DNA from: Candidatus Omnitrophota bacterium
GTDB taxonomy: Bacteria; Omnitrophota; JACPQZ01
Assembly (NCBI GenBank): GCA_016190205.1
Contig: JACPQZ010000049.1
Coordinates: 1 to 16,572, forward strand
DNA length: 16,572 bases
Direction: 5' to 3'
The notes below the pieces were generated by a model. The model did no database searches and was not told the origin of the DNA. It saw only the letters and a program-made list of their open reading frames with translations. Shown one piece after another: positions 6,670 through 13,342 of the stretch; the stretch's first letter is position 1; each line of letters opens with the position of its first letter. Both the position numbers and the translations under genes were made by a program.

Positions 6670-6753
6670 GTGGTGAGTGATGTGTGAAGTGTGATGAGAC
6701 GTGCGTTGCTGACGAGCTCACCACTCATCACGCAGCACTCACGACTCACGACA
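6670..6753. repeat. Degenerate GTGAGTGATG-phrase inverted repeat
   Basis: The left part (about 6670-6703) repeats GTGGTGAGTGATGTGTG and GTGTGATGAG. The right part (about 6718-6753) carries reverse-complement phrases CTCACCACTCATCACG and CACTCACGACTCACGAC. It fills most of the 121-base murA-rpsP gap. It has the same design as the repeats at 151-287 and 5548-5680 with a different phrase. Confidence 0.7.
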
Positions 6754-6758
6754 GCCGT

Positions 6759-8021
6759 CTATTTCTTAATTCTCCGTACCTGGGCCCCCAGCTGGACGAG
6801 CTTTTGTTCCAGCGTCTCGTATCCGCGGTCCAAGTGGTACACGCGCGAGACGAGGGTCTTTCCTTCCGCTACAAGACCAGCCAGCACCAGGGCCGCGCTG
6901 GCCCTCAAATCTGACGCCATCACCTGGGCCCCGGAGAGCGACTTCACCCCATTGACGATGGCGCTCGAGCCTTCCAGGAAGATGTGCGATCCCATCCGGT
7001 TGAGCTCGCTCACGTGCATAAAGCGGTCCGGGTACACCTTCTCGGTGATCACGCTGATCCCGGGCGTCACACTCATCAAGGCCATCATCTGGGCCTGCAT
7101 GTCCGTAGGAAAACCCGGATAAGGGAGCGTCGTAACGTCAACGGGTTTCAACCTTCTGGGCGCGCGCACCCGGAGGGCCCCGTCCGAGCGCACAAAATCC
7201 ACACCCGCCTGCTGTAATTTGTCAACGGCCGCATTGAGGTGTCCGAGGCGGCAGTTCTTGATCGTCACGTCGCCCCCGGTAACCGCTGCGCCGACTATAA
7301 ACGTGCCGGCCTCGATGCGGTCCGGTATGACGGTGTGGTCGGCGCCATGCAGTCGGTCCACGCCGTCCACCTGTATCACATGCGTGCCTGCCCCCTGTAC
7401 GCGGGCGCCCATCTTATTTAAAAACTCGGCCAGGTCTACCACCTCGGGCTCGGTCGCGGCGTCTTCAATGAGCGTCCGCCCTTTTGCGAAAACGGACGCC
7501 ATTATCACATTCCCCGTAGCCAGAACCGAGGAACCAAAATGCCCGCCCAAGTAGATATCGCTGCCCTTGAGCACTTTGGCTTCCGCCACGACGTAGCCAT
7601 GCTCAATCCGGATCTGGGCGCCCAAGGCCTTCAAGCCCTTGAGATGAAGATCGATGGGGCGCGGCCCGATGACACACCCTCCAGGCAGAGATACCTGCGC
7701 CTTGTGCTGACGGGCGAGCAGCGGACCCAACACACAAATGGAGGCGCGCATGGTGCTGACCAGCCCGTAGGGAGCTACAAACTTCCGGGACTTGCCCGGT
7801 GTCACCTCGATGCGCTGGTAGGATACGCGCACGCTCACCCCCAGGGCGCGCAGGATCCGTATCATGGTATCGACATCGCGCAGATGGGGATACCCGCGGA
7901 TCACCGAAGTCTTACTGGTTAAGAGGCACGCAGCCAGAATGGGAAGGGTGGCGTTCTTGGAGCCGGAAACCTGCACCGTCCCCCGGAGCGGCTGCCCTCC
8001 CTTAATTTCTACATAATCCAT
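6759..8021 (-). CDS. murA: UDP-N-acetylglucosamine 1-carboxyvinyltransferase
   Basis: It catalyses the first committed peptidoglycan step, transfer of enolpyruvate from PEP to UDP-GlcNAc. The 420-residue length is typical. Substrate-binding Lys22-Asn23 are in SGSKNATLPILAA. The catalytic-loop cysteine is Cys116 in GGCVIGPRPIDLH, so the fosfomycin-sensitive form is predicted. Further blocks are PDRIEAGTFIVGAAVTGGDV, PYPGFPTDMQAQMMAL and DLRASAALVLAGLVAEG. The ATG at 8021 is only three bases after the prmC stop and has no strong ribosome site, so translational coupling is likely. Confidence 0.98.
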   Translation of the reverse strand: MDYVEIKGGQPLRGTVQVSGSKNATLPILAACLLTSKTSVIRGYPHLRDVDTMIRILRALGVSVRVSYQRIEVTPGKSRKFVAPYGLVSTMRASICVLGPLLARQHKAQVSLPGGCVIGPRPIDLHLKGLKALGAQIRIEHGYVVAEAKVLKGSDIYLGGHFGSSVLATGNVIMASVFAKGRTLIEDAATEPEVVDLAEFLNKMGARVQGAGTHVIQVDGVDRLHGADHTVIPDRIEAGTFIVGAAVTGGDVTIKNCRLGHLNAAVDKLQQAGVDFVRSDGALRVRAPRRLKPVDVTTLPYPGFPTDMQAQMMALMSVTPGISVITEKVYPDRFMHVSELNRMGSHIFLEGSSAIVNGVKSLSGAQVMASDLRASAALVLAGLVAEGKTLVSRVYHLDRGYETLEQKLVQLGAQVRRIKK

Positions 8022-8024
8022 GTA

Positions 8025-8906
8025 TCAGATCTTATGCGCGATCACCACGCGCTCAATACCGTTATAGTCCTTGATGACCTCGATGCGGTAAAACCCCTTG
8101 GTCAATGCGAGGAGCTTCACCACAGCGCGGGCCTGCCCCCAGCCGATCTCGCCCGCAAGGCAGCCCCCCGTATTCAGCGACGGGAGGGTGCGTTCTATGA
8201 TAACGCGGTAAAAGTCCAGTCCATCATCTCCTCCATCCAGGGCCATGCGCGGCTCCCGTCTCACCTCCGGCATCAGGCGGGGAATTTCATTGCGGCGGAT
8301 ATAGGGCGGATTGCTCACCACATAATCGAAGGGCCCCTCGTTGAGAGGGACCCCCCTGCGTACATCCTGTTCCACGAAATGCGTCCTTTGGCTTACTCCG
8401 AGGCGCACGGCGTTTCGCTTGGCGACCTCGATGGCGCCCCGTGACACGTCCATCATAGTGACCGTGACCTGGGGCACAAGGCGCGCGACGCTCAAGCCGA
8501 TATTCCCGCACCCGCTGCCGATGTCGAGCACATGAATTGCAGTCGACACGTCGTCCCTCGCCTTGAGCCGAACCCGCCCAATCAGGCTCTCCACCAATAT
8601 CTCCGTCTCGGGACGGGGTATAAATACGTCGGGAGTCACTTCAAACTCGAAACCCATAAAATTAACGGTCCCGATGAGATATTGGAGGGGTTCGCCCTGC
8701 TTGCGCCGCTCCAGGAGCTCATGCAGCCTGTCCGTGGGGGGATCGGAAACCGGCCGATGCAGTCCGAGAAGGAAATTCACCCCGTCCAGCCCCAAGAGTT
8801 TCGACAAAAGCAGACGGCATTCCCAGCGGGCATCCTCGAGACCCCAGTCCTCCAAAAACGCGGCGCCCTCGCTCCACAGCTCGTTCAGGGTCTTCGCCTG
8901 GTTCAC
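8025..8906 (-). CDS. prmC: Release factor glutamine methyltransferase
   Basis: PrmC (HemK) methylates the GGQ glutamine of release factors 1 and 2. An N-terminal helical domain is followed by a Rossmann methyltransferase domain with VLDIGSGCGNIGLSVARL (SAM motif I) and the catalytic N199-P-P-Y202 in VVSNPPYI; AGEIGWGQA lies near the end. An ORF extends upstream to 8939 inside prfA. The GTG at 8904-8906 overlaps the prfA TGA as GTGA and has GAGG eight bases before it, so it is the likely start, giving 293 residues. Lying next to its substrate gene prfA is the usual arrangement. Confidence 0.96.
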   Translation of the reverse strand: MNQAKTLNELWSEGAAFLEDWGLEDARWECRLLLSKLLGLDGVNFLLGLHRPVSDPPTDRLHELLERRKQGEPLQYLIGTVNFMGFEFEVTPDVFIPRPETEILVESLIGRVRLKARDDVSTAIHVLDIGSGCGNIGLSVARLVPQVTVTMMDVSRGAIEVAKRNAVRLGVSQRTHFVEQDVRRGVPLNEGPFDYVVSNPPYIRRNEIPRLMPEVRREPRMALDGGDDGLDFYRVIIERTLPSLNTGGCLAGEIGWGQARAVVKLLALTKGFYRIEVIKDYNGIERVVIAHKI

Positions 8907-9979
8907 GACGCCAGCCTCAATTCTCTTTCCCGCGCCCACAGCGCCTGGACGATCTCATCCAGCTCCCCGTTTAAAATCTCATCCAGCCGGTGGACCGTAA
9001 GACCGATCCTGTGATCGGTCACGCGCCGGTCCGGAAAATTATAGGTCCTGATCTTTTCACTGCGGTCCCCGCTCCCCACCTGCTTCCGCCTGTCCTCGGA
9101 AATCTTCTGATGGCGCTCTTCCTCCATCCGGTCCATGAGCCGCGCCCGCAAGATCCTCATGCCCTTCTGTTTATTCTTAAGCTGTGAACGCTCGTCCTGG
9201 CAGGTGACCACGAGGCCTGTCGGGATATGGGTGATCCTCACGGCCGAGTCGGTCGTATTAACCCCCTGACCGCCAGGTCCCGATGAGCGGTACACATCCA
9301 CCCTAAGGTCTTTAGGCTCAAGTTTAAGTTCGACTTCGTCTACCTCTGGGAGAACTGCAACGGTTACTGCGGAGGTGTGAATCCGGCCCCCCGCCTCGGT
9401 CACCGGCACGCGCTGTACCCGGTGCGTGCCCCGCTCAAATTTAAAATGGGGCCATGCCCCTTCGCCGGACACGGAAAAGCTCACTTCCTTGATGCCGCCC
9501 AGGCCCGTGATGCTGGTGGAGAGGGTCTCGACGCGGAATCCTTTTGCCTGGGCGAACTTGGTGTACATGCGGAAAAGATCTCCGGCAAAAAGAGACGCTT
9601 CCTCCCCGCCCGTTCCGGCCCGAATCTCCACAATCAGGGTCCGGTCCGGCTCCTCGTCTTCAGAAAGCAGCCGGTCTTCAATCTCACGCATGAGGGCCGC
9701 GAGCTCGCCGGAAAGACGCTGTTCTTCTTCCCGTGCGAGGGAGATGAGCTCCGCCTCCTGTCCCGGCTTGGCCATCAGGTCGCGTGTGTGCGCGAGCTCC
9801 TGCTCAACGCCCCGAAACCGTTCGTAAGGCTCCGTCACCCGCTTCAGGCGGGCCAGCTCTTTACCGACGCGCTCGAATTCCGTCCCGCCCAGGCGTTCGG
9901 GCTGTGCGAAACCCGCCTCCAATTCCCGTTGCCGCTTGAGGAGCGCCTCCAGTTTTTCAAGAAGCGCGCGTTTCATCAT
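8903..9979 (-). CDS. prfA: Peptide chain release factor 1
   Basis: It reads UAA and UAG and triggers peptide release. The 358-residue protein has a coiled N-terminal PCRF domain, the stop-codon tripeptide P192-V193-T194 in RVQRVPVTEAGGRIHTSA (a PxT motif of RF1, not the SPF of RF2), and the catalytic G236-G237-Q238 in YRSSGPGGQGVNTTDSAVRI. The C-terminus has NFPDRRVTDHRIGLTVHRL. The start could be either of two adjacent ATG codons (9979 or 9976). The rpmE stop is 14 bases upstream. Confidence 0.98.
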   Translation of the reverse strand: MMKRALLEKLEALLKRQRELEAGFAQPERLGGTEFERVGKELARLKRVTEPYERFRGVEQELAHTRDLMAKPGQEAELISLAREEEQRLSGELAALMREIEDRLLSEDEEPDRTLIVEIRAGTGGEEASLFAGDLFRMYTKFAQAKGFRVETLSTSITGLGGIKEVSFSVSGEGAWPHFKFERGTHRVQRVPVTEAGGRIHTSAVTVAVLPEVDEVELKLEPKDLRVDVYRSSGPGGQGVNTTDSAVRITHIPTGLVVTCQDERSQLKNKQKGMRILRARLMDRMEEERHQKISEDRRKQVGSGDRSEKIRTYNFPDRRVTDHRIGLTVHRLDEILNGELDEIVQALWARERELRLAS

Positions 9980-9993
9980 TCCCGGGGTGCCGC

Positions 9994-10200
9994 TTACTTG
10001 CCCTTTTTCTTATATTTTCGCATGAACCGTTCAACACGGCCTGCCGTGTCAATGAATTTCTGCTGACCGGTGAAGAAAGGATGGCATTTGGAGCAGATTT
10101 CCACGTGGATGTTTTGGCGGGTGGAACGGGTATGAATGACGTTGCCGCACGCACAAGTCACAGTCGTTTCCTTGTACTCAGGATGAATCCCTGTTTTCAT
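9994..10200 (-). CDS. rpmE: 50S ribosomal protein L31, zinc-binding form
   Basis: The 68-residue protein begins [20 protein letters not shown] and has [20 protein letters not shown]. Cysteines 16, 18, 36 and 39 are all present, so this is the C+ zinc-binding paralogue. The ATG at 10198-10200 follows a leader of about 70 bases with a terminator-like hairpin, and a strong promoter further upstream. It heads the rpmE-prfA-prmC-murA group. Confidence 0.97.
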   Translation of the reverse strand: MKTGIHPEYKETTVTCACGNVIHTRSTRQNIHVEICSKCHPFFTGQQKFIDTAGRVERFMRKYKKKGK

Positions 10201-10225
10201 AATTTATGCTCCAGCAATGAGATAG

Positions 10226-10262
10226 AAAAAAATGCTAATAGCCGATTTGCAAGGCTACTAGC
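10226..10262 (-). terminator. Attenuator-like hairpin and U-run in the rpmE leader
   Basis: On the minus strand GCUAGUAGCC (10262-10253) pairs with GGCUAUUAGC (10243-10234), ten pairs including one G-U, around a 9-base loop. One A and then seven U (10232-10226) follow. This is a classical intrinsic terminator form. It lies downstream of the promoter at 10278-10305 and upstream of the rpmE ATG, so it should act as an attenuator rather than end a gene. Confidence 0.7.
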
Positions 10263-10277
10263 TTAAATCTATACCCT

Positions 10278-10305
10278 ATTATATCTATATGCCACATAAT
10301 GTCAA
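10278..10305 (-). promoter_or_regulatory. Promoter of rpmE-prfA-prmC-murA
   Basis: On the minus strand a perfect TTGACA (10300-10305) and a perfect TATAAT (10278-10283) are separated by 16 bases. Transcription should begin near 10271, giving a leader of about 70 bases. Confidence 0.85.
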
Positions 10306-10340
10306 TTCACTGCGCAGTACAAACGAACCATATGCCAATC

Positions 10341-10470
10341 TGTCATTGCGGGGAGGCGCGGAGCGCCGACGAAGAATAGCCAGTCCAGACACCCATGTGT
10401 GTCTGTCAGACACACATGGGTGTCTGGACGCCTGGGCTGTGCGCGAAGGTCGATGGTCGAAGTTCGAAGT
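10341..10470. repeat. Composite intergenic repeat with a 47-bp palindrome
   Basis: A GC hairpin (GGCGC-GGA-GCGCC, 10355-10367) sits in a segment that resembles the TGTCATTGCG...GACGAAG intergenic repeats seen in many bacterial genomes. A palindrome follows at 10383-10429: 23-base arms around a single central T (10406), all positions paired. Each half (10386-10405 and 10407-10426) is itself almost palindromic, starting CAGACAC and ending GTGTCTG. After it come direct GTTCGAA phrases (10441-10470). No T-run follows the palindrome on either strand. The 10201-10477 gap holds no gene. Confidence 0.85.
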
Positions 10471-10477
10471 TCGGCTG

Positions 10478-10759
10478 TTATACATGCGGCTCAATAATCG
10501 CGGCCAGGACAGCCACCACGAGGAGAAACAAAGCTAAGTAGAAACAAGTCCCGGCAACCGTGACCACTCGAATGCATTCTTTCTTAAAATAAAGCTCCGG
10601 ATTTCTCAACCACCAGATAAAACGCCGGCGGCGCCTCAAGAGCAGTTTAAATTCATCATCGCCCACGTCCTCCCGCTTGAAGATCAAGACGAATATGTTG
10701 AACAGCGAGCCTGAAACGGCGCTCAAGAGAAAGGCGCACACAATCAGCACTTTAAACAT
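10478..10759 (-). CDS. Small two-helix membrane protein of unknown function
   Basis: A 93-residue ORF. Residues 3-27 and about 66-90 are strongly hydrophobic. Between them is a basic loop with RRRRR and aromatic residues (FIWWLRNPELYF). The positive-inside rule places the loop in the cytoplasm and both termini outside. No family is recognised. It starts 17 bases after the end of the basic secreted protein gene, so the two are probably cotranscribed. The regular membrane topology supports it being real. Confidence 0.6.
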   Translation of the reverse strand: MFKVLIVCAFLLSAVSGSLFNIFVLIFKREDVGDDEFKLLLRRRRRFIWWLRNPELYFKKECIRVVTVAGTCFYLALFLLVVAVLAAIIEPHV

Positions 10760-10776
10760 GCGGGGTACGGCAATCC

Positions 10777-11172
10777 TTAAGGAAGAGTGACCTGCCTCTG
10801 CTTGATTCGGGAGGAAATTTTGCTGCTATGGCTTTTCTTGGAAGGGCGTCCTGCCTTCTTGCCCTTTTGACTGGAGGAACGTGTGAGCTTTTTCTTATCC
10901 GCATCTGGCCCGCCCGATTGGGAATATTTGGGATCTGTCACGCGCTTGACCGCATTCTCGCTGAAACGAGATACACGGCTCATATCGACCTTGGACGATC
11001 GCTCTTTTACATCATCGATCGCACCCCTAACCCTATTCGCGATCCCCTGAGCCATCCTCCTGGCAGGGGCAGTCGCCCCCCCGCCCCCTTGGCGAGCCGT
11101 TCCTGCGCTCAGGGGCAGGGTGACTCCCCAGACCGCCAGCCAGACAACCAGGCACCCAATAATCTTGCGCAC
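10777..11172 (-). CDS. Small secreted, very basic Ser/Lys-rich protein
   Basis: A 131-residue ORF from a GTG at 11170-11172, with AAAGGGG seven bases upstream as a good ribosome site. Residues 1 to about 25 form a signal peptide with a likely cleavage near LSAGTA. The rest is hydrophilic and predicted disordered: a Gly/Ala patch (RQGGGGATAPARR), a helical stretch (ANRVRGAIDDVKERSSKVDM), and a tail dense in Lys, Arg and Ser (KKKLTRSSSQKGKKAGRPSK). No family is recognised. A basic exported tail could bind surface polymers or nucleic acid; that is inference. Confidence 0.6.
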   Translation of the reverse strand: MRKIIGCLVVWLAVWGVTLPLSAGTARQGGGGATAPARRMAQGIANRVRGAIDDVKERSSKVDMSRVSRFSENAVKRVTDPKYSQSGGPDADKKKLTRSSSQKGKKAGRPSKKSHSSKISSRIKQRQVTLP

Positions 11173-11190
11173 GAAATACCCCTTTCACAA

Positions 11191-11222
11191 ATGGCAAACT
11201 GCTAACCATTACAGTATGCCAT
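11191..11222. promoter_or_regulatory. Inverted repeat upstream of the basic secreted protein gene
   Basis: ATGGCA-A-ACTG (11191-11201) faces CAGT-A-TGCCAT (11212-11222), ten of eleven positions paired around a 10-base centre. It ends about 20 bases upstream of the GTG start and lies in the rho-distal gap. No T-run follows on the minus strand, so an operator or leader hairpin is more likely than a terminator. Confidence 0.45.
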
Positions 11223-11297
11223 ATAAACTGGGGGATCAGGGGCTTGTGCTGCAGTATTTTGGCCGTAACCATACAAATCATAAAAACCCAAATTTAC

Positions 11298-12743
11298 CTA
11301 TTTATTCATCGACCCCAGGAAGTCGGTGTTGGACTTGGTCTTGCCGAGTTTGTCGATCAAGAGCTCCATGGCCTCGGTGGTGGAGAGGTCGTTTAAGGCC
11401 TTGCGCAGGAGCCAGATCTTGTTGAGCTCGTCCTCCTTGACGAGGAGCTCCTCCTTGCGCGTGTTGGACTTCTTGATGTCGATGGCAGGGTAGATGCGCC
11501 GTTGGAAGAGGGTGCGGTCGAGCTGGAGCTCCATGTTGCCGGTGCCTTTGAACTCCTCGAAGATCACTTCATCCATGCGGCTTCCGGTGTCGATCAGGGC
11601 CGTGGCGAGGATGGTGAGGCTGCCCCCTTCTTCCACATTCCGGGCGGCGCCGAAGAAACGCTTTGGGCGGTGGAGGGCGCTCGAATCCACGCCTCCGGAG
11701 AGGATCTTTCCGGAATGCGGGGCGGTCGTATTGTAGGCGCGGGCGAGCCGCGTGATGCTGTCCAAGAGAATCACGACATCCCGCTTGTGCTCCACCAGGC
11801 GCTTGGCCTTCTCGATGACCATCTCCGCCACCTGCACGTGCCGCTCGGCGGGCTCATCGAACGTGGAACTCACGACCTCGCCCTTGACCGAGCGCTGCAT
11901 GTCGGTCACTTCCTCCGGCCGCTCATCGATCAAAAGCACGATCAGGATGACATCCGGGTGGTTTGCCGTAATTGCGTTGGCTATCTTCTGGAGGAGGATC
12001 GTCTTGCCGCTATAAGGCGGCGCCACGATGAGGCCGCGCTGGCCTTTTCCGATGGGGGTGATGAGGTTGACGATGCGCGTCGAGACTTCCTCGGTTTTCC
12101 ATTCGAGGCTGAACCGGGTTTGGGGATAGAGCGGAGTGAGATTGTCGAAGTGGATCTTGTCCCTAAACTCCCCGGGGGCCTCGAAATTGACCGCCTCGAC
12201 CTTGAGGAGCGCAAAATAGCGCTCGTTCTCCTTGGGCGGCCGGATCTGCCCGCTCACGGTATCCCCCGTCTTTAAGTCAAAACGGCGGATCTGCGAGGGG
12301 GAGATGTAGATGTCATCCGGACAGGGCAGGTAGTTATAGTTGGGCGAGCGCAAAAATCCGAACCCGTCCTGGAGTATCTCCAAGACCCCTTCTCCGAACA
12401 TCACCCCGTTTTTCTCCGCCTGGGCCTGCAGAATTTTCATGATGAGGTCCTGCTTGCGCAGGCCCGACACGCCCTCGAGCTTGAACTGTCTCGCGATCTT
12501 GTTGAGATCGGGGATGGTCATTTCCTTGAGCTTGACGAGGTCTATCCCCTGCTCACGGGATACTACAGGTCCCTCGGCGGGGGGACTGCTATTGGCGCCC
12601 GTCTCTGCGCCCGGCGCAGCCTGAGAAGGGCGCGCGTTCGCCGGCGCTTGTGGCGGGCGTGAGTCCGCCGCGCCCTGTGGCGGACGGCTATTTGTTACCG
12701 GTTTTGCGTTTGTGTTGGGTTTCTCCATCTCTTCCTTTTTCAT
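11298..12743 (-). CDS. rho: Transcription termination factor Rho
   Basis: A hexameric RNA helicase that ends transcription. The 481-residue protein has a disordered N-terminal extension (about residues 1-60) with repeated SRPPQ and ARPSQ units. Then come the Rho-N helical region ([20 protein letters not shown]), the cold-shock RNA-binding domain ([20 protein letters not shown]), and the ATPase core with [31 protein letters not shown] and the Q-loop region [20 protein letters not shown]. The Walker A motif reads APPYSGKT (Tyr244, Ser245) where KAGKT or RTGKT-type sequences are usual; the essential G-K-T is kept. The ATG at 12741-12743 overlaps the coaE stop (ATGA) and has AGGAGG nine bases upstream. 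Confidence 0.98.
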   Translation of the reverse strand: MKKEEMEKPNTNAKPVTNSRPPQGAADSRPPQAPANARPSQAAPGAETGANSSPPAEGPVVSREQGIDLVKLKEMTIPDLNKIARQFKLEGVSGLRKQDLIMKILQAQAEKNGVMFGEGVLEILQDGFGFLRSPNYNYLPCPDDIYISPSQIRRFDLKTGDTVSGQIRPPKENERYFALLKVEAVNFEAPGEFRDKIHFDNLTPLYPQTRFSLEWKTEEVSTRIVNLITPIGKGQRGLIVAPPYSGKTILLQKIANAITANHPDVILIVLLIDERPEEVTDMQRSVKGEVVSSTFDEPAERHVQVAEMVIEKAKRLVEHKRDVVILLDSITRLARAYNTTAPHSGKILSGGVDSSALHRPKRFFGAARNVEEGGSLTILATALIDTGSRMDEVIFEEFKGTGNMELQLDRTLFQRRIYPAIDIKKSNTRKEELLVKEDELNKIWLLRKALNDLSTTEAMELLIDKLGKTKSNTDFLGSMNK

Positions 12744-13339
12744 TTCGAATGGCCTCCTAGAATGTTTAAGACCTTGAAAATTTGACGAACCTGCTGATAC
12801 GTCCTCAAGCGTGAACCATTGTTATCGATGATGAAGTCTGCGAACTCTTTTTTCCGGGCAAGGGGCATCTGGCTGCGGATCCTGTTCGAGATCTCCCGAG
12901 CCGGGATTCCTTTCCTCTCAAGCCGCGCATTTTGAGTCTTGCGGTCCGTGACCACGACGATGGTGTAATCCAGGGACCGGTGCATCCCCGCCTCAATGAG
13001 GAGCGGGGCATTCACCATGACGATTCGGGGAGAACGCAAGCTCGCCATTTCCTCATGGGCCCCCTGGATGACGACGGGATGAACGATATGCTCGAGCAAT
13101 TTCCTTTTGCGCGGGTTGTCAAACACAATCCGGGCGAGCCGTGCCCGGCTGATCCTTCCTTGAAGCAGAATGCCCCGTCCAAAAGCCTTGAGCACGCGCC
13201 GCCCGGACGGCGTTTTAAGCGATAGGGCCCGGTGCGCCATTTCGTCCGCGTCCAGCACCCTGGCCCCCAATCGGCTAAACATCCCCGCCACGGTGCTCTT
13301 TCCCGTACCATATCCGCCTGTGAGGCCCACCCGTACCAC
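12740..13339 (-). CDS. coaE: Dephospho-CoA kinase
   Basis: It phosphorylates dephospho-CoA in the last step of CoA synthesis. The 199-residue protein starts [20 protein letters not shown] with the P-loop at residues 8-16. [52 protein letters not shown] and IDNNGS near the C-terminus match the family. The start is a GTG at 13337-13339 with GGAG six bases upstream, three bases after the polA stop. The polA-coaE-rho order is common. Confidence 0.97.
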   Translation of the reverse strand: MVRVGLTGGYGTGKSTVAGMFSRLGARVLDADEMAHRALSLKTPSGRRVLKAFGRGILLQGRISRARLARIVFDNPRKRKLLEHIVHPVVIQGAHEEMASLRSPRIVMVNAPLLIEAGMHRSLDYTIVVVTDRKTQNARLERKGIPAREISNRIRSQMPLARKKEFADFIIDNNGSRLRTYQQVRQIFKVLNILGGHSK

Positions 13340-13342
13340 GCC

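Noticed and set aside
9377-10066. 229-residue plus-strand ORF
   Set aside because: Antisense to prfA and the end of rpmE; shadow frame.
10383-10429. Palindrome as intrinsic terminator for the small membrane protein gene
   Set aside because: No T-run follows the stem on either strand.
11502-12275. 257-residue plus-strand ORF
   Set aside because: It is fully antisense to the conserved rho ATPase core; a GC-rich shadow frame.
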